From: Flexivirga meconopsidis
GTDB lineage: Bacteria; Actinomycetota; Actinomycetes; Actinomycetales; Dermatophilaceae
Direction: 5' to 3'
Length of the DNA stretch: 64,000 bases
Assembly: GCF_026162425.1 (NCBI RefSeq)
Contig: NZ_JAOBQJ010000001.1
Span: 1,051,715 to 1,115,714, forward strand
The position numbers and the translations under genes are program-made. The notes beneath the pieces were generated by a model. The model had not been told where the DNA came from. It did not search any database and saw only the letters and a list, made by a program, of their open reading frames with translations. Positions 1 to 8,132 of this stretch are shown here, piece by piece. Position 1 is the first letter of the stretch, and each line of letters starts with the position of its first letter.

Positions 1-2
1 AC

Positions 3-755
3 CCGGCGATGCCCAAGGAGTGGACCGTCAGTCTCGGCGAGGCCACCGAACAGCTCGCCGACAAGTATGCCGTGAGCCGCGAACGCCAGGACGAGTTCGC
101 CGCGCGCTCGCACCGCCTCGCGCACGAGGCGTGGGAGGCCGGCTTCTACGACGATCTGGTCGCGCCGGTGCCCGGCAAGGACGAGCCCCTGCTGACGCGC
201 GACGAGGGCATCCGGCCGTCGACGACTGTGGAGAAGCTCGCCGGGCTGAAGACCGCGTTCCGCGCGCCGGAGGAGGGCGGCACGATCACCGCGGGTAATG
301 CCTCGCCGCTCAACGACGGCGCGTCGGCGGTGCTGCTCGGCTCCGAACAGGCCGGGAAGCAGCTCGGTCTCGAACCGCTCGCGCGCATCGTCGGTCGTGG
401 CGCAATGGCGTTGGAACCACAGCTTTTCGGCTACGCGCCGGTCGAGGCCGCGAACCGTGCACTGGCACGTGCCGGCATCGGCTGGGATGAGGTCGGCGCG
501 GTCGAGCTCAACGAGGCGTTCGCGGTGCAGTCGCTGGTCTGCGTCGACGCGTGGCCGATCGACCCGGAGATCGTCAACACCCGGGGTGGTGCGATCGCGA
601 TCGGCCACCCGCTCGGAGCGTCGGGGGGCCGCATCCTCGGCACCCTCGCCAAGGTGTTGCGGCAGGACAATCTGCGCTATGGCGTGGCGGCCATCTGCAT
701 CGGCGTCGGTCAGGGCCTGGCGGTCGTGCTGGAGAACCCGGCGGCGACCAAATGA
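3..755 (+). CDS. pcaF: Acetyl-CoA/3-oxoadipyl-CoA thiolase, 5'-truncated by the window edge
   Basis: C-terminal part (about 250 residues) of a thiolase of about 400. The frame is open to the left edge, so the ATG at 9 is internal. The C-terminal catalytic histidine lies in GHPLGASGG and the second catalytic cysteine in CIGVGQG; the acylated N-terminal cysteine would be upstream of the window. Its stop overlaps the start of a 3-oxoacid CoA-transferase subunit A, and subunit B follows. This thiolase-IJ order points to the last two steps of the beta-ketoadipate pathway: activation of 3-oxoadipate with succinyl-CoA, then thiolysis to succinyl-CoA and acetyl-CoA. The pca assignment rests on context; a generic acetoacetate pathway (atoDAB type) is the main alternative. 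Confidence 0.85.
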   Translation, partial: PAMPKEWTVSLGEATEQLADKYAVSRERQDEFAARSHRLAHEAWEAGFYDDLVAPVPGKDEPLLTRDEGIRPSTTVEKLAGLKTAFRAPEEGGTITAGNASPLNDGASAVLLGSEQAGKQLGLEPLARIVGRGAMALEPQLFGYAPVEAANRALARAGIGWDEVGAVELNEAFAVQSLVCVDAWPIDPEIVNTRGGAIAIGHPLGASGGRILGTLAKVLRQDNLRYGVAAICIGVGQGLAVVLENPAATK

Positions 756-1441
756 CGACCACCTACGACTCCGTCGACGAGGCGGTCGCCGGCATCGAGG
801 ACGGATCGACCGTGCTGGTAGGCGGATTCGGGCTCGCCGGCATGCCGTTCGACCTGATCGACGGGTTGATCCGGCAGGGCGCCAGCGACCTGACCATCGT
901 GTCCAACAACGCCGGCAACGGCGAAGTCGGACTGGCCGCCCTGCTCAAGGCCGGGCGAGTGCGCAAGGTGATCTGCTCGTTCCCGCGGCAGGCCGACTCC
1001 TACGTCTTCGACGAGCTCTACCGGTCGGGAAAGGTGGAGTTGGAGGTCGTCCCGCAGGGCAACCTCGCCGAACGAATGCGCGCTGCTGGTGCGGGGATCG
1101 GCGGCTTCTACTCGCCGACCGCGGTCGGCACGCCCCTCGCGGACGGCAAGGAGCAGCGTCGCATCGACGGACGGGACTACCTGCTGGAGTTTCCGATCAA
1201 GGGTGACTACGCGTTGGTGTCGGCATACCGAGCAGACCCGATGGGCAACCTCGTCTATCGCAAGACCGCCCGCAATTTCGGTCCGGTCATGGCGACCGCG
1301 GCCACGACCACGATCGTGCAGGTGAGTGAGCGGGTGCCGCTCGGCTCGCTCGACCCGGAGGCCGTCGTCACGCCTTCGATCTTCGTCGACCGGGTCGTGC
1401 AGGTCGACGCCCGCAGCTACAGCGTGCAAGGAGCGCGGTAA
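752..1441 (+). CDS. pcaI: 3-oxoacid (3-oxoadipate) CoA-transferase subunit A
   Basis: A 229-residue class I CoA-transferase alpha subunit, of usual length for separately encoded subunits. The N-terminal glycine-rich segment VLVGGFGLAGMP is the coenzyme A-binding region of the family. It pairs with the beta subunit encoded next to form the transferase that moves CoA from succinyl-CoA to a 3-oxoacid. The ATG at 752 overlaps the thiolase stop (ATGA), which suggests translational coupling, and a longer upstream extension in this frame would run inside the thiolase gene. Substrate is inferred from the thiolase neighbour; acetoacetate remains possible. Confidence 0.88.
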   Translation: MTTTYDSVDEAVAGIEDGSTVLVGGFGLAGMPFDLIDGLIRQGASDLTIVSNNAGNGEVGLAALLKAGRVRKVICSFPRQADSYVFDELYRSGKVELEVVPQGNLAERMRAAGAGIGGFYSPTAVGTPLADGKEQRRIDGRDYLLEFPIKGDYALVSAYRADPMGNLVYRKTARNFGPVMATAATTTIVQVSERVPLGSLDPEAVVTPSIFVDRVVQVDARSYSVQGAR

Positions 1442-1443
1442 CG

Positions 1444-2142
1444 ATGACCACTCCAGCAACCACTGAAACCCCTTCTGTCATAGAGCATCTCGACCGCGGG
1501 CCGTTGTCGATGAACGAGGTCGCCGGTGTCATCGCGCGCGATATGCCGGCCGGAGCCTATGCCAACCTCGGCATCGGACATCCCACCAAGGTCGCCGATC
1601 ACCTGACGGCCGACCGCGGCGTTGTGCTGCACACCGAGAACGGCATGCTCGGCATGGGCCCGAAGGCAGTCGGCGACCAGGTCGATCCGGACCTGACCAA
1701 CGCCGGCAAGGTGCCGGTCACCGAGCTGCCGGGGGCGGCCTACTTCCACCACGCCGACTCGTTCGCGATGATGCGCGGCGGGCACCTGGACGTGTGCGTG
1801 CTGGGTGCCTATCAGGTGTCGGTCCACGGCGACCTGGCCAACTGGCACACCGGCGGAGCGGGGGACATCCCGGCAGTCGGCGGGGCGATGGACCTGGCCA
1901 TCGGTGCCAAGCAGGTCTTCGTGATGATGACGCTCTTCACCAAAACCGGCGAGCCGAAAATCGTTGCGGAATGTAGTTATCCGCTCACCGGTGTCGGGTG
2001 CGTGAGTCGTGTCTACAGCGATCACGCAGTGATCGAGGTCGGGCCGGACGGCGCGCGGCTGCTCGAGACATGGGGTGCGCCGGCCGCCGAGCTGGCGGAG
2101 CGGCTTGGGCTTGCCCGGTCCGACCAACAAACTCACCGATAA
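1444..2142 (+). CDS. pcaJ: 3-oxoacid (3-oxoadipate) CoA-transferase subunit B
   Basis: A 232-residue beta subunit of class I CoA-transferases. The catalytic glutamate that forms the glutamyl-CoA thioester sits in the ENGMLGMG motif around residue 61, and GGAMDLAIGAK is the typical subunit B core. The start lies two bases after the subunit A stop, so A and B are made as a coupled pair. The stop codon is inside the left arm of a long hairpin, which probably ends the operon before the convergent peptidase gene. Confidence 0.88.
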   Translation: MTTPATTETPSVIEHLDRGPLSMNEVAGVIARDMPAGAYANLGIGHPTKVADHLTADRGVVLHTENGMLGMGPKAVGDQVDPDLTNAGKVPVTELPGAAYFHHADSFAMMRGGHLDVCVLGAYQVSVHGDLANWHTGGAGDIPAVGGAMDLAIGAKQVFVMMTLFTKTGEPKIVAECSYPLTGVGCVSRVYSDHAVIEVGPDGARLLETWGAPAAELAERLGLARSDQQTHR

Positions 2143-2204
2143 GGTGGCCGACACGCCGTCGTGGAGCGCAACCGCGGCGTGTCGGCCACCTTTTCGGTGA
2201 GATG
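2129..2204. terminator. Long inverted repeat between convergent genes
   Basis: Arms at 2132-2157 and 2176-2201 are 26 nt with one central mismatch, around an 18-nt loop. The left arm begins inside the last codons of the upstream CoA-transferase gene. There is only a short T-run, within the right arm, as is common for actinobacterial terminators. The left 31 nt (2129-2159) match 29 of 31 positions of a second element at 58651-58681, so this is also a dispersed repeat. Confidence 0.75.
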
Positions 2205-2230
2205 TGCGCGCTCGGTGAGATGTGCGCGCT
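2195..2230. repeat. Tandem 18-bp direct repeat
   Basis: Two exact head-to-tail copies (2195-2212 and 2213-2230) of a unit starting CGGTGAG and ending GCGCGCT. The first overlaps the right arm of the preceding hairpin. Looks like replication slippage at the end of a hairpin; no function is evident. Confidence 0.85.
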
Positions 2231-2255
2231 CGTCAGCGCCGAGAGGGCGCTCCGA

Positions 2256-3482
2256 TCAGAAGGCGGCGGTGCCGTTGGGGGTGCCGAGGCCGGTCGGGCC
2301 GTCCCAGCCGGGCCCGGCCTGCGACCAATACTGGTTGCTGCCGTTGCTGCCGGTGGTCACGTCGAACAGCGCCGACGGGTTCGCGTAGGGCTTGGTGTTC
2401 GCGTAGCCGCTGGTGTTGCCCGACAGCGCGTAGACCGACGCGACGAGCGGGGAGGACAGCGACGTGCCGCCATACTGCGCCCACGAAGAGGAGGTCGAGG
2501 AGGTCGGCGCGTAGACGGCGAGTCCGGTGTTGGGGTCGGCGACTGCGGACACGTCGGACATCGCACGACCGGCGCAATGTGTCACCGAGGAGCTCTGGCC
2601 GGCAGGTGCCTGGTTGGACGTGCTGCAGCCGGAACCCGCACCGCTCCAAGCAGATTCGCTCCAGCCGCGGGTGTTGGAGGCGGTGGTGAGCGAGGTGCCG
2701 CCGACCGCGGTCACGTAGTGCGACGACGCCGGGAAGCTGGCGCCCTGGTAGCCGTTGTCGCCGGTCGATGCGGTCACCGCAATGCTGGAGTGGTTGTAGT
2801 AGCTGCCGTATGACGAATCCGGCGCGTCGCCCCCGCCATACGAGTTGGAGATCGCGACGACGCCGGCGGTCCTGGCGGCCTGGTTGACCGCAGCACCGAG
2901 GTCGGCGAAGGATGCCGACTTCGCTTGCACCAGAACGATTTTGCAGTCGGGGCAAGCCGCGGAGACAGCGTCCAGGTCGAGCGCCTGCTCCTGCGACCAG
3001 CCGACGTCGGTGGCCGGCAGGTTGGTGGTGCTGCCGGTCTGGCTCATCACCGTCAGACACCCGTTGGCCTTGGTGCAGGACGACAGGCCGAACTGCGAGC
3101 GGTAGACGCCGAGATCGCGCTCGGCGTTCGGGTAGCCGTACGCGTCGACGATGGCCACCGTGCGGCCACCGGACTTCAGGCCGGACAGCTTGTACGCGCT
3201 CTGGATGTCGGAGGGCGTCTTGCCGGAGATCGCCGCCGGCTGGACCTTCTTGCCCTTGCCCGCTGCGAGCGGTTGCACTTGACCGGCCGTGCCGACGTTC
3301 TGACCCTTCGCGTTGACCAGGTGCAGCGCGTCGCAGGATGCGAAACCGGCTTTCGCGGTGGCGCAGGAGTGAGCCGCGTGCACGTCGCCGGTGGGGGCGG
3401 CATGCGCGGTCGGGGTCAGACTGCCGATCGCACCCGCGGACGCGGTCAGCGCCAGGGCGGCGATCATCGGGAACTTGCGCAT
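2256..3482 (-). CDS. Secreted sedolisin-family (S53) serine-carboxyl peptidase
   Basis: A 408-residue exported protease. Residues 1-28 form a Sec signal peptide (positively charged start, alanine-rich core, cut near AHA-AP). A short pro-segment is followed by the catalytic domain from about DIQSAYKL. Family residues visible: the Glu/Asp pair in QEQALDLDA, the oxyanion Asp in ASTGDNGY, the nucleophile Ser in GGTSLSSP, and a C-terminal calcium-site region DVTTGSNG...GWDGPTG. The start at 3482 is preceded by a GAGGAG ribosome-binding site. The pro-segment is much shorter than that of kumamolisin-type enzymes. It stands alone, convergent with the CoA-transferase operon. Family members usually act at acidic pH; the substrate is unknown. 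Confidence 0.88.
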   Translation of the reverse strand: MRKFPMIAALALTASAGAIGSLTPTAHAAPTGDVHAAHSCATAKAGFASCDALHLVNAKGQNVGTAGQVQPLAAGKGKKVQPAAISGKTPSDIQSAYKLSGLKSGGRTVAIVDAYGYPNAERDLGVYRSQFGLSSCTKANGCLTVMSQTGSTTNLPATDVGWSQEQALDLDAVSAACPDCKIVLVQAKSASFADLGAAVNQAARTAGVVAISNSYGGGDAPDSSYGSYYNHSSIAVTASTGDNGYQGASFPASSHYVTAVGGTSLTTASNTRGWSESAWSGAGSGCSTSNQAPAGQSSSVTHCAGRAMSDVSAVADPNTGLAVYAPTSSTSSSWAQYGGTSLSSPLVASVYALSGNTSGYANTKPYANPSALFDVTTGSNGSNQYWSQAGPGWDGPTGLGTPNGTAAF

Positions 3483-3764
3483 GGATTACTCCTCGAAGGG
3501 GAACGGTTGCCGGCCAGGATCTGTCCGCCGGCTGAGGGCCGACTTTTGTCCCGGCGGAGGTTGGTGCGCAATCGAATCCGGCATTTAATTGCCTTCTCTT
3601 TACTAAGAATTGACCGCCTTGACCATTCCCAGCATCCCTTAAGAATGAAGGGGTAAATGTGGAAGATTTCGCGGCGCGTCAACGTCGGCGCGCGCGGCCC
3701 GGTCCCTTCGGGATAGCGTGGCGCCACCCGCTCGTTCCGCTCCGCCGTCACCGGGAGACCAGGC

Positions 3765-4811
3765 ATGTCGAACGACCCGTTGCCCCCGTCGAAGTCGTCG
3801 CTCGGCCAGCCGCTCGGCGTGCTGCTCGGCCTCGCCGCGGCCACCGTCATACTCCTCGGCCTGAAGCAAGTGTCCTCGGTCGTCGGGCCGGTGTTCCTGG
3901 CGTTCACCCTGGCGCTGACCTTCCGGCCACTGGGTGCCGCCCTGCGCAAGCGCGGCCTCCCCGAAGCGTTGACGGGCGCGACCACCCTGCTCGCTCCGGT
4001 GCTGGCGATCCTGGCGATCGTCGCCGCGCTCGCACTCGCAATCGCCCAGCTGACCACCGAACTCCCGCGCTACCGCGACAAGTTCGAGTCGCTGTATGCC
4101 GATGTGCAGGACCTCATGGTGCACTTCGGCTTCGACCGCAACGCGCTCGGCGACGCGCTCACCAAGATCGACCCGAGCACGCTGGTGGGTTTCGGCCAGC
4201 AACTGCTGTCGACGTTCAGCAGTGTCGGATCGACGCTGCTGGTCCTGCTGCTGACCCTGGCCTTCCTCACGATGGACACCCCGACGGTCCGTCGTCACTG
4301 GCCCGCCGTGCAGCGCACCCAGCCCGAACTCGCCGAGGGCTTGCGCGACTTCTCCGGCCGGGTCCGCCGCTACTGGGTGGTCAGCTCGGTGTTCGGACTC
4401 ATCGTCGCGGTGCTCGACGTGGTCGCCCTGCTGATCATCGGGGTGCCGCTCGCGCTCACCTGGGGCGTGCTGTCGTTCGTGACCAATTACATCCCCAATG
4501 TCGGCTTCGTCCTCGGCCTCGTGCCGCCCGCGCTGCTGGCGCTGCTGGACGGTGGGGTGGCGCCGATGATCTGGGTGATCGTTTCCTACTCGGTGATCAA
4601 CTTCGTCTTGCAATCGCTGATCCAGCCGCGCTACATGGGCAACGCGGTCGGCCTCAACACAACCGTCACGTTCGTCTCGCTGATCATCTGGTCGCTCTTC
4701 CTCGGTGCGCTCGGTGCGCTGCTGGCCGTGCCGCTGACGCTCTTTGTGAAGTCGCTCTTCATTGACAGCCGCCCCGAGAACCACTGGCTGCGGGCCTTCG
4801 TAGGATCCTGA
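3765..4811 (+). CDS. AI-2E family membrane transporter/permease
   Basis: A 348-residue integral membrane protein with about seven or eight hydrophobic segments, in the layout of the AI-2E transporter family (TqsA/YdiK-like): paired N-terminal helices (about residues 15-60), a hydrophilic amphipathic middle (about 95-140), and a C-terminal helical bundle with the conserved SFVTNYIPNVGFVLG region. The substrate cannot be told from sequence; family members have been linked to autoinducer-2 export or cation/proton exchange. The 282-bp region upstream (3483-3764) is unusually AT-rich at 3580-3660 and probably holds promoters for this gene and the divergent peptidase, though no confident -10/-35 pair was picked. 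Followed at 52 bp by PH-domain genes. Confidence 0.82.
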   Translation: MSNDPLPPSKSSLGQPLGVLLGLAAATVILLGLKQVSSVVGPVFLAFTLALTFRPLGAALRKRGLPEALTGATTLLAPVLAILAIVAALALAIAQLTTELPRYRDKFESLYADVQDLMVHFGFDRNALGDALTKIDPSTLVGFGQQLLSTFSSVGSTLLVLLLTLAFLTMDTPTVRRHWPAVQRTQPELAEGLRDFSGRVRRYWVVSSVFGLIVAVLDVVALLIIGVPLALTWGVLSFVTNYIPNVGFVLGLVPPALLALLDGGVAPMIWVIVSYSVINFVLQSLIQPRYMGNAVGLNTTVTFVSLIIWSLFLGALGALLAVPLTLFVKSLFIDSRPENHWLRAFVGS

Positions 4812-4863
4812 GCCCGGCTCGTGGCTCACCGGGTCGACGCGCGGGCCATGAGAAGGTCTGAGC

Positions 4864-5346
4864 ATGGATTTGCGGCCGCCGACCCACTTCGTGTCACCGC
4901 GTGCTCGGCTGCTGTGGGCAGTCGAAGGCGTCATCGGGACCGTCGTGCTGATCGTCGCGCTCGTTCTCTGGACCGTCTTCGGTGATCTGGGGATGCCGTG
5001 GACGTTGCTCGGGGTGGTCGTGATCCTGCTGGTTTTCGTCGGGGGTGTGCTGCTCACACCGTTCGCGCGCTACCGGATCCACCGCTGGGAGGTCACCGAC
5101 GACGCGGTCTACACCCAGCGCGGCTGGTTGACGATCGAACAGCGGATCGCACCTATCTCCCGGGTGCAGACCGTCGACACCGAACGTGGAGCGCTGGCAA
5201 GGCTTTTCGGGCTGAGCACGGTCACCGTCACCACCGCGTCCGCCAAGGGTGAGCTCAAGATCGAGGGCCTGGACCGGGCAGTCGCCGAGGACATCGTGCG
5301 TGACCTGACCGTTGTCACCGCCGCCAGTGACGGCGACGCGACCTAG
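4864..5346 (+). CDS. Membrane PH-domain protein (bPH2/DUF304, YdbS-like)
   Basis: A 160-residue protein with two transmembrane helices (about residues 18-40 and 45-65), then one bacterial PH-like domain of the DUF304/bPH2 family (about 70-150), whose typical segment is WLTIEQRIAPISRVQTVDTE. YdbS-like proteins pair with a longer multi-domain YdbT-like partner, and that partner follows after only two bases, so the two probably form a membrane complex. In Bacillus the pair has been linked to resistance to certain antimicrobials; the role here is unknown. Confidence 0.85.
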   Translation: MDLRPPTHFVSPRARLLWAVEGVIGTVVLIVALVLWTVFGDLGMPWTLLGVVVILLVFVGGVLLTPFARYRIHRWEVTDDAVYTQRGWLTIEQRIAPISRVQTVDTERGALARLFGLSTVTVTTASAKGELKIEGLDRAVAEDIVRDLTVVTAASDGDAT

Positions 5347-5348
5347 CC

Positions 5349-6947
5349 ATGACCATGGATCCCCAAGAGCAGCAGGCGCCTTCGGCCGATGGCTTCCCCG
5401 CCGACGATGTATGGCGCCGGCTCAGCACCCGCATGCTGCTGATCCATCCGGTGAAGGAACTCATCCGATTTCTGCCCGCCCTGATCGCGGTCGTGATCGC
5501 CGGCAGCACCGGTGGCCAGAAGTGGTGGGGCCTGATCGGTGTGGCCATCGCCGTCGGTCTCGGTCTGCTGCGCTGGCTCACCACGCGCTACCGCTTCACC
5601 CCGGACCAGGTGCAGCTGCGACACGGATTGCTCAACACCACAACGGTTTCGGCACCCATCGACCGGGTGCGCTCAGTCGATGTGACCGCGTCGATCCTGC
5701 ACCGGGCGCTCGGGCTGGCAGAGGTGAAGATCGGCACCGGCGCCGGGGAGAAGGAGCTCAAACTCGACGGCCTCACCGCGGCCGAGGCTGCCGCACTGCG
5801 CGGCGACCTACTGCACCGCAGCCGGGCACAGGCTGCCGGCGGGTCAGCGGCCCGGGGCACCGTGAGCAACGCCGACGCGGCGGACCAGCCGGATCCAGCC
5901 GGGCGGCAGCCCCCGTCATACAGCCCGGAAACGGTTGTCTACCAACTGAACCCGTCGTGGATCCGCTACGCACCATTCAGCCCGGCAGGCCTCATCGCCG
6001 CACTGGCGATCTTCGGTATCGGCAGCCAGGTCATCAACGAATCCGGCATCGACTGGGGCGACAATGGGGTCGTCAATGGCGCCGCCGACTTCGCCAGGGG
6101 CCTGGGCGTGCTCGCCGCCATCGTGGTCGGACTGCTCGCCCTCGTCGTGTTCGTGGTGCTGCTCTCGCTGGGTGGTTATCTGTTGGCGTTCCACAACTTC
6201 CGCCTCACCCGTGACGACGCCGGTGGCACCCACCACGTCACGCGTGGCCTGCTCACCACCCGCGCGACCTCGCTTGAGATCAGACGGCTGCGGGGCGTCG
6301 CGCTGCATCGTCCGGTGCCGCTGCGCTGGGTCGGTGGTGCCCGCCTGGAGGCGATCACCACCGGGGTGAAGGACGACGACCGGACGATGAGCACCACGCT
6401 CACACCGCCGTCGCCGGCACCCGTCGTGACCGCGACCGCCACCCGCGTGCTCGGCGACCCGCACGCACTGGAGCAACCCCTGCAGCCGCACGGTCCGGCC
6501 GCGACCCGCCGTCGCTACACCCGGGCGCTCGTGGGCTTCGGCATACCGGCCGCGGCGCTGGTCGCCGCTGCGACCGTGTGGTCGCTGCCTGCCCTCGTCA
6601 TACCCGCGGTGCTGCTGCTGGTGCTCGGCGTGCTCCTTGGCCGCAGCCGTGCCCGCTGGCTCGGCCACGCGATCACCGACCGCTTCCTGATCACCCGCAG
6701 TGGCTCGCTCGCCTTGGCCACCGACGTCGTCGAACGCCGGAGCGCAGTCGGTGTCGTCGTACGGCGATCGTTCTTCCAGCGCCGGGCCCGCCTCGCGACG
6801 GTCAGCCTCGCGACCGCCGCGGGCGCCAAGGCCTACCCGGTCATCGACGTCCCGCAGCAGCAGGTCGGCGAGCTCGCGGGCCAGTTGCTGCCCGAGACGG
6901 CCGAGCAGTTCCTGCGCGATCAGCCGCCGACGACCCACTCGGCGTAG
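5349..6947 (+). CDS. Multi-domain membrane PH-domain protein (YdbT-like)
   Basis: A 532-residue protein with repeated units of two transmembrane helices plus a DUF304/bPH2 domain. Hydrophobic pairs occur at about residues 35-75, 215-280 and 395-430. PH-like segments follow, for example TTTVSAPIDRVRSVDVTAS and TTRATSLEIRRLRGVALHRP; the last unit near 440-520 is more diverged. Residues about 165-200 form a low-complexity linker. It is coupled to the single-domain YdbS-like gene in front. Its 3' end overlaps the 3' end of the convergent mraY by 28 bp, so no room exists for a separate terminator between them. Confidence 0.82.
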   Translation: MTMDPQEQQAPSADGFPADDVWRRLSTRMLLIHPVKELIRFLPALIAVVIAGSTGGQKWWGLIGVAIAVGLGLLRWLTTRYRFTPDQVQLRHGLLNTTTVSAPIDRVRSVDVTASILHRALGLAEVKIGTGAGEKELKLDGLTAAEAAALRGDLLHRSRAQAAGGSAARGTVSNADAADQPDPAGRQPPSYSPETVVYQLNPSWIRYAPFSPAGLIAALAIFGIGSQVINESGIDWGDNGVVNGAADFARGLGVLAAIVVGLLALVVFVVLLSLGGYLLAFHNFRLTRDDAGGTHHVTRGLLTTRATSLEIRRLRGVALHRPVPLRWVGGARLEAITTGVKDDDRTMSTTLTPPSPAPVVTATATRVLGDPHALEQPLQPHGPAATRRRYTRALVGFGIPAAALVAAATVWSLPALVIPAVLLLVLGVLLGRSRARWLGHAITDRFLITRSGSLALATDVVERRSAVGVVVRRSFFQRRARLATVSLATAAGAKAYPVIDVPQQQVGELAGQLLPETAEQFLRDQPPTTHSA

Positions 6948-8017
6948 AAGATCCCGAGCCCGGCGGCGACGCAGATGCCGCAGATGATCCAGAAGCGGAT
7001 CGTGACGGTGATCTGCTCCCAGCCGAGCATCTCGAAGTGGTGATGGATCGGGGTGATCCGGAAGAGCCGCTTGCCGACGCCGCCGTTGCTGCGTTTGGTC
7101 AGCTTGAAGTAGCCGACCTGCAGGATGACCGACAGCGTCTCCATGACGAAGAGCCCGCCGAGCACGACCATCAGCAGCTCGGTGCGAGTGGTGATCGCGA
7201 GGCCGGCGAGGGCGCCACCGAGGCCCAGCGATCCGGTGTCGCCCATGAAGATCTTCGCCGGCGCGGCGTTCCACCACAGGAAGCCGAAGCAGGCACCGAC
7301 CACGCAGGCGGCGACGACCGCGAGGTCGAGCGGGTCGCGCACGTCGTAACACTGCGCAGAGCCGACGAACCGGCAGTTCTGCTTCAACTGCCAGACCCCG
7401 ATCAGCACGTAGGCGCCGAAGACCATCACGCACGCGCCGGCCGCTTGCCCGTCGAGCCCGTCGGTGAGGTTCACCCCGTTGCTCGCGCCGGCGATCATCA
7501 GGTTGGCCCACAGCACGAAGAGGATGACGCCGATGACCGTGCCGAAGACGGCCAGGTCGATCCAGGTGTCCCGCACGAAGGAGATGCGGTAACTCGCCGG
7601 GGTCACACCGTCACGCGAGAACCGTATGGCGAGGAGCGCGAAAACCACCGCGACCGCCGTCTGACCCACGAGCTTCTGCCCCGAGCGCAACCCGAGCGAG
7701 CGCTCGTGGCTGATCTTGCTCCAGTCGTCGAGGAACCCGACGAACCCGATGCCGACCATGAGGAAGAGGACGAGAAGACCGGACGGCGACGGCGGACGCC
7801 AGGTGAGCAGATGCGCCACGGCGTACCCGGCGACGGTGCCGCCGATGATCACCAGACCGCCCATCTGCGGCGTGCCGCGCTTGGTGTGGTGGGTGGTCGG
7901 GCCGTCCTCCCGGACGAACTGGCCCCAGCCTTTCCGGGTCGCCAGCTCGAGGTAATAGCGAGTGCCGACCAGGCCGATGAGCAGTGCTACCAGCAGGCCG
8001 ATGACGACAAGGGTCAC
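6920..8017 (-). CDS. mraY: Phospho-N-acetylmuramoyl-pentapeptide-transferase
   Basis: A 365-residue polytopic membrane enzyme that transfers phospho-MurNAc-pentapeptide from UDP to undecaprenyl phosphate, making lipid I. MraY signatures are complete: HHTKRGTPQMGG near the N-terminus, the Asp pair FLDDWSK, NLTDGLDGQAAG, the catalytic FMGDTGSLGLGG, and the PIHHHFE loop. GTG start at 8017 with only a weak ribosome-binding site. Unusually, none of the dcw cluster genes (murF, murD, ftsW, murG) is adjacent; the upstream neighbour on the same strand is a protein mannosyltransferase. It is either the sole relocated copy or an extra paralogue. No catalytic residue looks lost. Confidence 0.93.
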   Translation of the reverse strand: MTLVVIGLLVALLIGLVGTRYYLELATRKGWGQFVREDGPTTHHTKRGTPQMGGLVIIGGTVAGYAVAHLLTWRPPSPSGLLVLFLMVGIGFVGFLDDWSKISHERSLGLRSGQKLVGQTAVAVVFALLAIRFSRDGVTPASYRISFVRDTWIDLAVFGTVIGVILFVLWANLMIAGASNGVNLTDGLDGQAAGACVMVFGAYVLIGVWQLKQNCRFVGSAQCYDVRDPLDLAVVAACVVGACFGFLWWNAAPAKIFMGDTGSLGLGGALAGLAITTRTELLMVVLGGLFVMETLSVILQVGYFKLTKRSNGGVGKRLFRITPIHHHFEMLGWEQITVTIRFWIICGICVAAGLGIFYAEWVVGG

Positions 8018-8132
8018 CGGCCTACCGCCGCGGGCAGGTGGTCATGAGTATGGCGTTGCATCATTCACCTGGACGCGCGAGCGCGCGGAAGGTTGCCTTG
8101 TCGGCGGAGTGACTCGGGCCTGGTCGGGGTGA

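Noticed and set aside
3639..5057. 472-codon antisense frame over the AI-2E and PH genes
   Set aside because: Low-complexity Arg/Asp/Gln composition typical of a shadow frame; sense genes have clear families.
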